The translations under genes and the position numbers were made by a program. Shown one piece after another: positions 1 through 17,854 of a stretch of 64,000 nucleotides of DNA. The notes below the pieces were generated by a model that saw nothing but the letters and a program-made list of their open reading frames with translations, did not search any database and was not told the DNA's origin. Positions within the stretch are counted from its first letter, which is position 1, and every line of letters begins with the position of its first letter. Origin of the DNA: Paroedura picta (Eukaryota; Chordata; Lepidosauria; Squamata; Gekkonidae); the NCBI RefSeq assembly GCF_049243985.1, contig NC_135384.1, forward strand, positions 1,059,001-1,123,000, read 5' to 3'.

Positions 1-6641
<6,641 letters not shown>

Positions 6642-6830
6642 GGCGGCGGGACCGGCTGGGCTGAGCTGCGGGGCCGCTTCTGCTTCTGCCGACGTCCCCG
6701 CCCCGGCCGGCTGGCCCGCCCGCGGCATGCTGGGAGTTGTAGTTTTCCCCGGGCGCCGACGTGGCTCGCCTGCAAGGCTCTCGGTCCACCCAAGGCGCTA
6801 GTCCGCATGCTGGCGCGGGAAGACCGGCGG
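6642..6830 (-). promoter_or_regulatory. ACADVL promoter region with ZNF143/SBS-type motif
   Basis: GC-rich sequence directly upstream of the ACADVL start codon. On the minus strand, bases 6743-6725 read ACTACAACTCCCAGCATGC, which fits the long form of the ZNF143/STAF (SBS) consensus very closely. It lies about 85-100 bp before the ATG, a usual distance for this promoter element. No TATA box was seen. In human, ACADVL shares a bidirectional promoter with DLG4; here no divergent coding exon was recognised on the right side. Confidence 0.65.
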
Positions 6831-7660
6831 GCAAGCGGCCTCGGCTCTCTGCAAAAGATGCCAGATGCCTCGCGGCTCCTTGAAGACTGCCAGTTGCCAC
6901 TCTGGATCGGGGAAGACCGGGGGAACTGATCTCTGAGTTTCATCTGGGCAGGGTGGGATGGAGAGGGTGAGTTGCCCCGAAATGACCCCAGTTGGACCTC
7001 CAGAACCCGTTTTTGGCAAAGGCACAGGAAATGCAGCATGGCTTCCTCACACACAGACTTCTCCTGACGGTCCTTTGATTCTGATGGGCAGAAGCAACAG
7101 AAAGACGCTTGAGCCCAGCAGCACTTTAAGGTCAGCAAAGTTTAATTCTGCATATTATTAGTGATAAGCAGGCAACCAAATTAACAAGGCTGATGCCATT
7201 TTAAGAGCACCTGTGGGTCAAATGTAACGCGTTTAGTTATTAGTGTTACTAAAAGGTTTCTGTGCAAGCAGGTTGGGGGAAAAGGGAGGGCAGGGTGGTC
7301 TGGAAACTCAGCTGACCCCAACCTTGAGCCCAGGAGCACCTTAAAGACTAACATCATTTGTGGTGGGGTGTGAGCTTTTGTGGGTCAATGCTTACTTCTC
7401 CAGATACAGCTGAGTCCATATTCTGTCCTTATAAGTGGTGAGTAGGGTGATTTCAGGTGCTGAATACCAACAGGCATGATTGGACAAGGCATGATATGCA
7501 GAGGGCTAATAGGCATGGCGGAATCAGCATGGGTAATGAGACAGAAGACCTAGGTCTTGATTCAGTCCAGGAGGGTGCAGCTTCATTATCAGCTGCAATT
7601 CAGTTACTCTTAGGTCAGCCACTGAATGCCCCCATCTCCAAGTAACGCAGAATCACCCAT
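6831..7660. other. Intergenic spacer ACADVL-DVL2 with repeat fragments
   Basis: No gene was recognised. Two fragments (about 7106-7160 and 7318-7420) belong to a common squamate interspersed repeat recognisable by the sequence around 'caccttaaagactaac' followed by 'gagcttttgtgggtca'; related copies lie at 28826-28905, 34613-34712 and 35408-35593. The remainder is AT-richer than the gene bodies and shows no open frame with splice support. Confidence 0.5.
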
Positions 7661-10283
7661 GAGGATTTCATTAGATTTTTTTTATTGAATGCTTTTTTTG
7701 TACACAAGAAGAGCTAAAAAATAAATATGTTATTACAAAATAGTTATCTGCTACTGATCACACACATTCACTCGCACACTTCCTCCCCCTCCCCCCCCCG
7801 CCCTGGAGGCCCGAGAGGACGCTCAGGGCTCAACCCCTGACGGGAGGCCCTCTGCCGCTCCAGGGACGGAGTGTTGGGTGGGAAACGAATAGCACCTTGG
7901 AAGAGAGATCGTACCCTGCGGGAGGGAGGGAAATGCACGCTCCCCTCCCCACCCCCACTTCAGGCAACACTTGGAAGGATCCAGGGAAAGGGGAGGGGGG
8001 CACGACTGCGGCTGTTCCGGGGCATCAGACCAGAACCAAAAACACTGGAGACCAAAACCCGACACCTGACGGCAACCTGGAACCAGCTCCGTCAGCTCTG
8101 CCTTCAATCCTATTTGGCGCTGATGTGGAATGGGAGCGGAATCGGTCAGCACTGCGAGCTCCCCGTGGACGCCCCCCCCCAGTGGCCTTTCGAGTGCCAA
8201 AGAGCCCCAGGAGCTCCACCACTCTGCCTGAACAACCTGGCCCATTTTATCCTCTTCCCTCACAGCCTCTCTACCCCTCCGCTGTGCTGGGCAAAGAAGG
8301 AAGTTGACCATCTCCTCCTGCTTTACGTTGAGAAATTGACGAGACCACATTGGGTGCCCAAAGGCCGCCCAACCTGTCAGCCCCCACTTCTCCTTGGCTG
8401 GGGGGCTGCCCAGGGAGTCCCGGTCGCCCCGCGGAGGCAGCCAATGGCAGCAGCACCCCAGCTCACCTTTCCCTTGGGAGCCCTACGAGGTCACTGTACA
8501 GAGACCGCAACCTGAGCGAGCTTTCCAACCTCACATTTGGCCAAGGAGTGCTAATTCCTTGGCACCTCCTTGCCCAGGGAGGGGCTGACAGGGGAGGCGC
8601 TGCCCTTCCCGGGTGGTTACCCGACTTGAAGAACTCGGCCAGGAGGGGCCAGGAAAGAGCCTGGATAGCCGGTCGGTCAGAACCAAACGGAGCGAGAAGG
8701 TCAGGTGGGGCTGACTTTATGCTGACCAAGGAACCTTCAAAGAGAGACTCGCTAATAACAAGATCCTTTGCACAAAAGGACTGGGTGGGAGGGGGGATGA
8801 GCCTGGTCCCCTACAGCTGTATCCCACCCCTACCCCGGAAGTGTTTCTAGGTCATGACAGGGGAAACTAGTTGGCCGTTGGCTGGCAGATGGGAGGGGGC
8901 GTGGCTCTACAGGGAAGCTAAGCAGATCCCCCCCCCCCCCTCAAGGCAGACTGCAGGATGGCTCCTGGGGGTTCCCTGAAGCTGCCTTTCACCAGGGGTC
9001 CTCCTTAATTAAGAGGGCCTTCTTGGGAGGGGGGGGGCTTTCCTACCTGCTGCTCCATGTAATGTACAAACTGTGCAAGGACCCCTGCCCTGAGCCACCC
9101 CGCAATCCTTGCAGGCACAGAATCCCACTCCCAGGAGCCTAGACTGCCAGGAAGCCACATCAGTCGCTGGTCAGAGCGGGGGAGGCTGGAGCTTGGTCCC
9201 CAGGAAGAGCCGCCCGTGGGGCCAGAGGGGGGGGGGGATGCACGAACAGGCAAGTGGGTGACCCTGGAGTCAGCCTTTTCAAGTGAGACTTTGGTTGTGG
9301 ACCCTTCAAGGCAAAGAGGCAGACTCAAGCCGCCAGAGGGGTGTGAGAAGAGGGAATGTAGTGTTAAAAAGGGAGCTACCGGGGGAAGGCTTTTATACAA
9401 AACGAAGTTTAAAAAAAGTCGAACCAACTTAACTCTGAAAACATAATGCTTTTAAAAAAGTGTTCTTAAAAAAACCGTTAGGAAAAGCAAAGAGAATTCC
9501 TACCTTCATTGATACCGGTTTAGTGACCATTCAGAGGAGGAAGGGGGAGGCACCAAAAGGGCAACTTTGCTGCCTGGCGTGGGAGCAGAAGGGCCGTCGA
9601 AGGGGAAGTCCGGCGACAGACAGCCAGGTAAGGCACAGAGCCCCCCCCCCCCCCCAAATCACAAAAGCCTACAAAGACACGGCTGCCTGGCTGGAGAAGG
9701 AAAAGACAGGCAGCTGTGGTGTGTGGCCAGCCTCCAAAAGCCAGAGGGATCTGGTACCGGAAAAGTGGGCGCAGGGCCCTGGCAGCCCAATTCAGAGGCC
9801 ACTGAGGTCATTCGAAGTCGTAACAGGAAGGCAGAGGTCACATGATCCTAGAGACCTGAGTCACATGATTAAAAAGCGGCCAAAGGGCCTTGGAATATAA
9901 AAAAAACAAGAGGCTCGAGCGACACAAGTCACCAGGTGACATGCTGAGCCAGTCAAAGGCCATCGGCAGAAGACCACTGGCCAAGCAATTTGGGCAGGGG
10001 ACAGAGGCCACGCATGGGGCCCAGAAGCCCACGAAAGGCCGCTGCACAGAGGCAGACCCTCCGCGGTGCTGGCCAAGGACGGAGCTTGCCAGGCTCCTTG
10101 GGGCGGCAGGAGCTCTAAGGCAAACGCAGAGGCCAACGGAAACGCTGGTCAGGGAGCATCCAGCCAAGAGCAGGGGGGCTGGACAGGCGGGGGGCCGGGT
10201 GACCTCAGGGCTGCAACACGGCTGGAGCCCCCCAAAGTGGGCGGGAGACCTCAAGCGTGGAGCAGTGGGCGGCACGGTCCGCC
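7661..10283 (-). other. DVL2: DVL2 3' UTR (2.6 kb) ending at a poly(A) signal
   Basis: No coding potential was recognised between the DVL2 stop (10284) and a canonical AATAAA on the minus strand at 7686-7681, so the whole stretch is read as 3' UTR. Homopolymers C13 (8928-8940) and C15 (9641-9655) lie inside. Weaker variants (GATAAA near 8250, TATAAA near 9385) could give shorter forms. The length is greater than that remembered for human DVL2, so a cryptic element or unrecognised non-coding transcript within it is not excluded. Confidence 0.5.
7681..7686 (-). promoter_or_regulatory. Poly(A) signal AATAAA, probably of DVL2
   Basis: Canonical hexamer on the minus strand in an AT-rich patch; cleavage is expected near 7660. 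It is the only perfect AATAAA on this strand between the DVL2 stop codon and ACADVL. Confidence 0.55.
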
Positions 10284-13200
10284 TCACATCACGTCCACAA
10301 AGAACTCGCTGGGGTTGCCCATGGCCATGTGGAAGGACTGCCGGCTGGCTGTCAGCTCCGGGGGCACCGAGCCCAGGTCGCGCACAGGGGGGGCCCCGGG
10401 GGGCTGCACGGCTGCTGCCGCGGCAGTGGCAGCAGGAGGGCCGGGGGGCGGGACCATCATGACCACCATGGGGTTGTAGGCCAGGGGCACACCTCCGGGG
10501 GCCGCGTAGGCCGCGTGCAGAGAGTGGTGGCAGTGGAGGCCGGGCTGGCCGCGCTGTGAGGCCGCCTCCCCGCCAGGCCCTACCAGAGCCCCCCCGCGCT
10601 GCCCGCCACCGCTGCGGGTGGAATATTCAGACTCGCTTCCACTGCCCGACTTGGACTCTGCCCCCGCCTTCTCCTCCGGGTGCTTGCCAGCCCCGCCGCC
10701 GCCCCCATCGCTGCGGTTCGAGCCACTGCTCCGGCTCCCTGCGAGGGAGAAGCAAAAGGTGGGACCGTCAGCCACAGGCGGGGGCCGAGGGCTGCTCCCG
10801 CCCTCCCCCTCCACCCACAATGCCAACGGGAGGACTCCTGGCCCACAGCATCACCCTGAAGAGCCCCAGGGAAGGCTCCATCCGTGTGGCCAGGCAGCCC
10901 CCTGCAGGAGCCGAGCACCAAGGCGTCCCCGACCGGCAGACCCAGGCCTACCTTCGCTGTGCTGGCTGCCGGCGCTCCCGATGCCGTAGCTGTAGGAGGA
11001 CAGCTCGTGATAAGGGGGAGGCTGGGTGCTGTATGGGTGAGGGGCTGGATACGGGTAGGAGAAGGTGGGCATCAGGGGCCAGGGGGTGGTGCCCGGCAGA
11101 GGCAAGGGGGCCAGAGTGTCCTGGTCAGAAGCCCCGCTGGAGCCGTCGTTGTCGTTCAGGGAGAGGTTGGCCATATCTGGGAAGGGAAAAGGAGGCCGGC
11201 CATGAAACCAGGCTGGAAGGGGAGAGCCCCACGCCCGGGTCCCTGGGCCGCCCACTTACAGTTCTCACAGCCGCTGAAGTCGCCAAAGATATAGTAGCAC
11301 TGCTCCGAGAAGGTGATCTTGTTGACCGTGTGCCGGATGAAGCCAGCCTTCAGCAGGTTGCTGGCGTACTTGCGGGCCTCACGGCGGTCCTGGAACCCTT
11401 CCACATGGTGGTACAGCCAGTCCACCACGTCAGAGCCTGGGGGGGCAGGAAGCCACACTCTCAGGATGGGGGGGGGGGAGGATGCTGCATGCTCCCAGGC
11501 CTTGACAGCCAGGTGCTCGGAGGGACCTTTCCGGGGTCCCAGCAGCACCCCCCATTGCCCCCAGGGATCCCCCCCCTTTTCCCTGCTGGTACCCAGGAAG
11601 GCATTGGGGATGGTGATCTTCAGCCACATCCGGTCGCGAACTTCCAGCCCAGACTCGGGAGAAGCCATGGCCTTGGTGACCGAGGCCATGTCTGTGTGGA
11701 CGGACAGGTTGAAGTCGTCAAAGCCTAGAGGCAAGGGGAGGGAGGCGTCAGCGGCCTCCCGGAGGCCCAAAGGGATGCCGGAGCAGGCCCCTCCTCCCAG
11801 AACGGCAAACTGGAGCCGTGCCACAAGTTCCTGGCTGCCTCCGGCTGCTTCTGCCCACAGCTTCACAAAGGGCTGTGCTCGGTGGCACTTCGTGGACCCT
11901 GAACGAGCCCAGATCCCACAAGCAGACTCCTCTATGCAGTGCCCCCCCCCCATCGCCACCCACCCAAACGTAAAGAAGGAAATATTATATTTATACACTG
12001 CCCTGTCCTGTTTGCTCAGGACTGCTTAAACCGAGCAGATTTTGGCTGCTTAATCGAAATATTGGTGGGGAGGGGGGAACTCACGCTCTGTCTCCGTGAC
12101 GGAGGTCCCCGAGGTGATGGTGCTCATGGAGCTGCTTCCTGGGTAGGCGGCAAAGGCCCCGGTCAGCGCTGCCGAGTGGGACACCCAGGCTGCCGGGTCA
12201 ATGGGCTGGATGGGCTCGTCTGGCGAGGAGAGAAGCAGCGGTCCAGGTCGAGAGAGAGGAAAGGCAGATGTGGGAGGGCCTAGGACAAGGGTAGTCAAAC
12301 TGCGGCCCTCCAGATGTCCACGGGCTACAATTCCCAGGAGCCCCTGCCAGCGAATGCTGGCAGGGGCTCCTGGGAATTGTAGCCCATGGACATCTGGAGG
12401 GCCGCAGTTTGACTATCCCTGGTCTAGGAGGATGGAGGAAGAGCAAGAGGCCGCATCGACAGAGGAGGTGGGGACTAAGAAGGCCAACCCCCCCCCCCCC
12501 GACTACGATATCAGACGTGGACCGTCAGCAGGGCTTCCTGCTCGGAAGGGGGATACGGCCATTGGGGCCGGGCCTGGTCACTTACTTCTGGGCAGGGTGA
12601 AGTATCCTTGTGGGGAGGGGTCCCAGCACTTGGCCACCGTCAGCACAATGGGCCTGCCGAGGCAATGAGGACGTGAGCCCCCGGAAGAGAGCCCCGCAGC
12701 CCTCCTGTCCCCCAGCCCTCCCCGAACAGCACTCACCCCGGCTTGTGCACAATCTCTCTCAGGACTCTCACCGCGTCGTCGTTACTCATGTTCTCAAAAT
12801 TAATGTCGTTGACCTGGGAGTAAAGAGGGAGCCGGCTGCAACTCTTCACTGGCCCCGTTGCTCCCAAGCCTGCTCTCGCAGGGACCCCCCCCCTGCCCCG
12901 TCAGAGTGGAACCCCGCAGCCCCCCACCCCCCGGGTTGGAGCCGCCCCTTTCTCCCGCTGTCCTCACCTGCAGCAGCATGTCCCCAGGCTCGATGCGTCC
13001 GTCTGCCGCCACGGCCCCGCCCTTCATGATGGAGCCAATGTAGATGCCGCCGTCTCCCCGCTCGTTGCTCTGCCCCACGATGGAGATGCCCAAGAAGTTG
13101 TACTTCTCTGACCAGGGAAGGAGGACAAGGCTGAGGCCGGGAGTCTCCAATGGGGAGGGAGAGCTGGAGGCAAATCTCCAGTGATCCAACTGAGTCCCTG

Positions 13201-16167
13201 CCCCCTGAGGCCAGGCAGCCCGCCTTTCCCACCCAAGCTCTCCTTAAAGGCCCCCCACAGCATGGAGAGTCTCGTGCCTAGAAGACCAACCGAGGAGATC
13301 TGTTTGATCCGACCAGAGGTGAAAAGGTTCCTCTGGAACTCCAACCACAGGCGAGGGAGGCTCAGGCTGAGAACATCAAGAGGCCCCAGAGTAGCTGTTC
13401 TCTTACCCATATTTAGCGTCACAGTTATGATATTGAGCGACATGGTGGAGTCGGTGACGCTGCTGAAAGAAGATGTCTGGAACGAGCAGGGGAGGGGGAG
13501 ACAATTCGGCATGAGGTCTCCTCTGGGTGCAGGAGGCAGCCATCCCCTCAGCCCCCCCCCCCAATGCCTGGGCAGCCTCATGGCCTGATGCCCCTGGAGC
13601 TGCCACCTCGGGCAGAACCCCATCCCTACCCGCTCGAGACGGGGTGGGCGCTGCTTCCGCCGCCTGCGGTGGCGCTTCAGGAGGCGAGAGGCACTGCTCT
13701 GCTCAGTGGAGCTGCTGAACCTGCCGAGCAGAGAGGAAGACTCGGAAACCAAACCTTGCAGAAATCCCAAGGGGTGAACTTTGATTCCAGCTAAGAATGA
13801 AACCCAAATGACACCCGTCTTTTGCCTTCAAGGACCACCTCTCGCCCCCCCCCCCCAAAGAAGCACAAGTCAGACGAGCTGCTACCCTCTGGGGAGCCAC
13901 AGCCCCGTCTGCCCCGATCCGGAAGAGCGAAAAAGGATTTCAGGAACACGATCTTGGGAGAGGGCACAGGAAGCTGCGGGAACTGGCCCACCTGCTCATT
14001 CCCTCGCCTTTTGTTTTCACTGCCTCTCTTTAGCCACGGCCAGGAAAGCATCTCTCGGGATGCTCAAGGGAGCGCCGTTCCCAGCCCAGGGCCCGAGGAG
14101 ACAGAGAGGCCCGTGCCTGTTACCTGCTCATGGTGTCGTCATCGTCGGAGTCACACAAGCTTGTGGTTTCCAGTTCGCTGGTGAGCAGAGTGGAGGAGCT
14201 CTCGTAGCCAGCCAGGTGCCGCTCCAGCCGGGACTGTCCATTCAGTCGGTGCCCACCTGGCACGGGGGGAGGGGGGAATGTCAGGTGAATACCCCAAAAA
14301 CTCCAACCTATCCAGCTCTGATTCAGTTTGCTAAAATCCTAGTCCTGACTGCTTATCAGCTGCCTTGCTGTCGCCGTTTTGGGAAGATCTGACACCTGTT
14401 GACTCACAGCAACCACGCACCGTTAGCAGGCCAGTCACAAGAGCCGAACAATCTTGTGGCCACCCCACCAAGGGGGGGGGGGGGAGAATCCTTGGACTGG
14501 AGTATCCTCAAGACAGTAAAATAAAGGGAGACTAAAGCAATGCCTCCATTGAGGGATTCTGTTGAAAGACTTCGCTGGCTAAGAAAAAGACAGGGACAAG
14601 AGTGGCCAATGCAGGGCAGTCTCCTCGGTCCGGGTTCAGGCTGACCCTTCACCTTCCACAGGTGGCTGTTTCTGGAGGCCTCGTTCACCAAGACGGATCC
14701 AGCCAACGGCTGGAAGGGAGTCTCCCAGAGATCCATCTGGGCAACTTTCTTAGGGCTGGAAAGGCCAGGTGTTTCATTGCCTTACTGAATTATGGAATGA
14801 CACCGCAGACTCCGCCTTTGTTTTCAGTAAGAAAAGTGGGCTATAAAGTAAAACAAAATGAAAGCAAAACCCCACCCCATCGCCTCACCTCCCTGCTCCA
14901 CGCTCTCCCTGCGGCGCGGCCTCTCCCTCCTGAGCGACACAACAGACTCCGGCTCAGTTTCGTGGTCCAGATTCTCGCGACTGCCAGCAATGTTTGGACT
15001 GCAAAGCCAGGAAAGAGCCTGCTGATGGGTGCTTCTCAAGCTTCCCAGAACCACTCCAGGCATTCTCCCGAGGGGCCCTGGCATCCTCCCCCACAGCAGA
15101 GTCCTGTGGCTGGATCTCTTCCCCGCCTGGCATTCGTGGCCATCATGGAGAGATGCCCCATATGCTGCCTCCCTTTACTCACTGGAAAGAAGGCGGTCGG
15201 GAATCCCCTATGCCACTTGTCCGTTCCACGGGCAGCGGAGGAAGAGGGGGCGGAGGGGGCGAAGGCTCTGGCCGCACCTCAACGGAAGGGGGCGGAGGCA
15301 GAGGATCAGGCTGAGGGGTCTCTGAAGACACAAGCTGGGGAGGGAGGGAAAAGGACAACATATAAGTGAGCAGGATAGGACCCCTGCAGTCTGCGCTCCT
15401 CAGTCAGATTCGTTGCTGCAGGAACAAGCGACCCGCGCAGACTCCACGGCAACCCACTTAAGTCAAGGCTCGGAAATGTAAGTAAGTAAGGGGACTGTGA
15501 TGGTAACAGCTATTATGTCCCCTGCACTTTCTGTGAACAAAGCACGTGATCTCCTTCCAGCCCCCACGCGAAGCAGGGCAGTAGAGCCATCTTCCTACTT
15601 CACATGCAAGCTGTGCTTCAGAGGGGGGGGGGGGGGGCTCAGGTCAGGCTTTGAACCCAGCCTCCCCCCCCCACCCTCTCCTGCGGATTAAGGGCCGGGC
15701 CGGTCAGCTTCATTGCCGGCATCCCGTTCTGTACCCAGGAAACGACTCTGCCGTTGAAGCAGGGCAGCTTTGCGTTGTCGTCCGAGATCTCTTCCTTCAC
15801 GACCCTAAAACAGAAAGAGGAAAAAGCTGCATTGGCTGAAGGGCTTCGGGGCGCGAGGGACCAGAATCCCCCCCCCCCCCCGGGCTGGGCCGCAGCGGCT
15901 GGGGGAGAGCTGCGCCGGTCCGGGCCGCTCTCGCGGGGCTCCCTCGCACCCGAAGTCCTGGTCCATGCTCTTGAAGAAGTACTTGGCGCCGGGGCGGGCG
16001 AGGGCGGCCTTGACGTGCCCCAGGGTGATGCGCTCGGCGGGCACCGGGATCTTGACCAGGTAGGGCGTCTCCTCCTCGTCCAGGTGGTAGATCACCTTCG
16101 TCTCGCCCGACGGGCCCGCGCCAGGCCCCGCCGAGGACGAGGAGGACGAGGAGGCCGCCAGCGCCAT
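10284..16167 (-). CDS. DVL2: Segment polarity protein dishevelled homolog DVL2
   Basis: Cytoplasmic scaffold that passes Wnt signals from Frizzled to the beta-catenin and planar polarity branches. Fifteen coding exons: 16167-15950, 15804-15735, 15334-15183, 14998-14889, 14256-14124, 13720-13630, 13476-13407, 13107-12968, 12813-12737, 12653-12586, 12219-12085, 11724-11593, 11436-11260, 11176-10952, 10738-10284. They add to 2253 nt, 750 residues plus stop (human 736). The DIX domain is at about 10-90, a basic stretch [13 protein letters not shown] precedes the PDZ domain (about 265-355, with [10 protein letters not shown]), and the DEP domain lies at about 430-520 ([12 protein letters not shown]). 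The C-terminal part holds the PPPYHEL endocytic motif typical of DVL2 and ends EFFVDVM, the family's internal PDZ ligand. Residues [14 protein letters not shown] replace the human-specific insert before the DEP domain. PHF23 follows upstream in the same direction. Identification is firm; paralogues DVL1/DVL3 fit less well and synteny agrees. Confidence 0.97.
12286..12421. mobile_element. Palindromic hAT-like MITE with 8-bp target duplication
   Basis: A near-perfect inverted repeat of about 65 bp arms around a GAAT loop. Termini are CAAGGGTAGTCAAACTGCGG on the left and its complement ending CTATCCCTG on the right. Flanks are gcctagga (12278-12285) and gtctagga (12422-12429), 7 of 8 identical, as expected for an old hAT target duplication. 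Both arms contain the CTACAATTCCCAG core. Located in DVL2 intron 10. Confidence 0.85.
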
Positions 16168-16735
16168 GGCAACGGCCCGCCGAGACCGAGGGAGGGAGGG
16201 AGGGGCGCGTCCCGGGCGACTCGCGGGCGCAAGAACGGCGGCGGCGCCCTCCCGGCGCGTCTTTACGTCATCGCGTAGCAACGTCCACAGCCGTCGGGAG
16301 GCCGGATCACGTGACGGTGGAAGGCCCCCCCCCGAGCGCGGCCAGCGACAGGGGTGGAGGCGCCACGTGATAGCCGAGTCACGTGGCCGAGGGGAAATGA
16401 CGCACGCACGCCGAGGGGCGGGCACACGCCGCGGTGAGCAAAGAATCCCAGCCCTTTGTCCTGACGGGAACGGCCTCCTGTCACGTGAGCAGCGGAAGCC
16501 CCGCCCGCCGAGCGCAGGAAATGCGAAAGGAAAGGGAGGGCGGAAGTCCCCGCCCGGACACTCGGCTCCCCCGCAGCTGCCAACCTCCAGGCGCGGGCGG
16601 GGGACGCAAGGAGGACGCTCTACCCAGGGGCCCCTCCCCAAATCCCCCACCCCAGAGTTGGCAACCGGCCGGAGGCAGAACCCACCCTTCCCCGCCCAGA
16701 GCATGAATGAACAGCACAGCGGCCTGTACAAGCGC
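16168..16735 (-). promoter_or_regulatory. DVL2 promoter: CpG island with four CACGTG boxes
   Basis: CpG-dense sequence upstream of the DVL2 ATG. CACGTG occurs at 16308-16313 (in ATCACGTGAC), 16364-16369, 16380-16385 and 16482-16487 (GTCACGTGAG), and a CRE-like TTACGTCA at 16263-16270. These are sites for USF, MITF/TFE or MYC/MAX type bHLH-Zip factors and for ATF/CREB. No TATA box. The PHF23 poly(A) signal lies just to the right, so there is hardly any spacer. Confidence 0.6.
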
Positions 16736-17854
16736 CCAAAGGGTCCACGTCTTTTATTTACATTCAGAAACTCCGCCATGTACACCGTTGCAACTCCCAA
16801 GGGGGCCTCAACAACAACCCCCCCCCTGAGCAAAAGACCCGCCTCACGGGGGGCAGCAGGGGCAGAGCGGGGGGGGGGGCAGGAGCGTCCTGGAGAGGGG
16901 GCCCACGGTCATTCATCCCTGGCCACAGCCCTGTCCGGCGCTCGCTCCCTCTCAACAGGAGTCCTTTGCCTCCCTGCTCTTCCAGATCGCCCAGTCAGAA
17001 AACACTTAAATTGTCCCTTCTTGTTTCGAGAACAGCCCCCTACACTATTCCCCCTCCCCCCCAAAAAAGAATACCTGAAGGAATACTCTTAGCAACCAAA
17101 GTCTTCAGTCTCCTTGCTAATCCCTTTCCTAAGAGCATTTAAAAAAAATCCATGGCATTAAGCAAAAAAAATCTCCCAAAACCTAAAGATTAATTTTTTT
17201 AATGATATTTTCACTTGGATCCTTTCTCAACTGGACACCCGAAGCATCTTGGGGCAGTCGCACCCTGTGCCTTAGAGCCCTGCTTCTGGAGGAGGAGACA
17301 AAGACTTTGAAGAGTTCAAAAGGGGAGGGGCGTGTACAAAAAGCTGACCAACCTGGGAAACAGACAAAAAACCCAGCATGGCAGCGGGGGAGGATCTAAC
17401 CTTTGCTTTCTGTCTATTTACAAGTGAACTTTGCTGGGGAAGAGCTAGAAAAAAAAAATGAAGATACTTCTACCTTCCCACTTCTACTGTCCTTGCCCCT
17501 TCCCAAAGTACAAAACAGGGACACTTGTTTGTTGACCTTTTCCACTCTCTTCCATGGTTTCAGCCTGGCAAAGCCTTCCCCTCCTTCTCCGAATAGGGAG
17601 GTGGGCCAGGATCAACCCCACAAGGGGAAAGGGGGGTGAGGTGAGGGGCATGTAACCGCCAGGCAGCATCTGCTGATCTTCCGAGGGTAGGACACCCCCC
17701 GCCCTCCTTCCCAGCACTGGGACTGTCACCAGCCCAAAGACCCCCAGGAACCGAGGCTCATTTGGATGCCCATCCAGAACAGACTCCCCACCCTGCCCAG
17801 TCTTTTGTCCCTCTGGGGCGGAAGTCTGGCCCAAAGCCATCCTCCCCCGACAGG
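16736..17854 (-). other. PHF23: PHF23 3' UTR
   Basis: About 1.1 kb between the PHF23 stop and its poly(A) signal, without repeats or coding potential that I could support. A-rich and C-rich simple stretches are scattered through it. Confidence 0.6.
16753..16758 (-). promoter_or_regulatory. Poly(A) signal AATAAA of PHF23
   Basis: Minus-strand AATAAA about 1.1 kb downstream of the PHF23 stop codon. The cleavage point would fall near 16735, 570 bp upstream of the DVL2 start codon. It is the first canonical hexamer after the stop. Confidence 0.7.

Noticed and set aside
10556-11728. 390-codon plus-strand frame antisense to the DVL2 3' exons
   Set aside because: Shadow of DVL2 coding exons 12-15 with low-complexity Arg/Gly/Pro content.
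12286-12421. Perfect hairpins at 12286 and 46367 as microRNA precursors
   Set aside because: They have hAT-like ends and 8-bp target duplications and belong to one multi-copy family; a miRNA origin is not supported by sequence alone.
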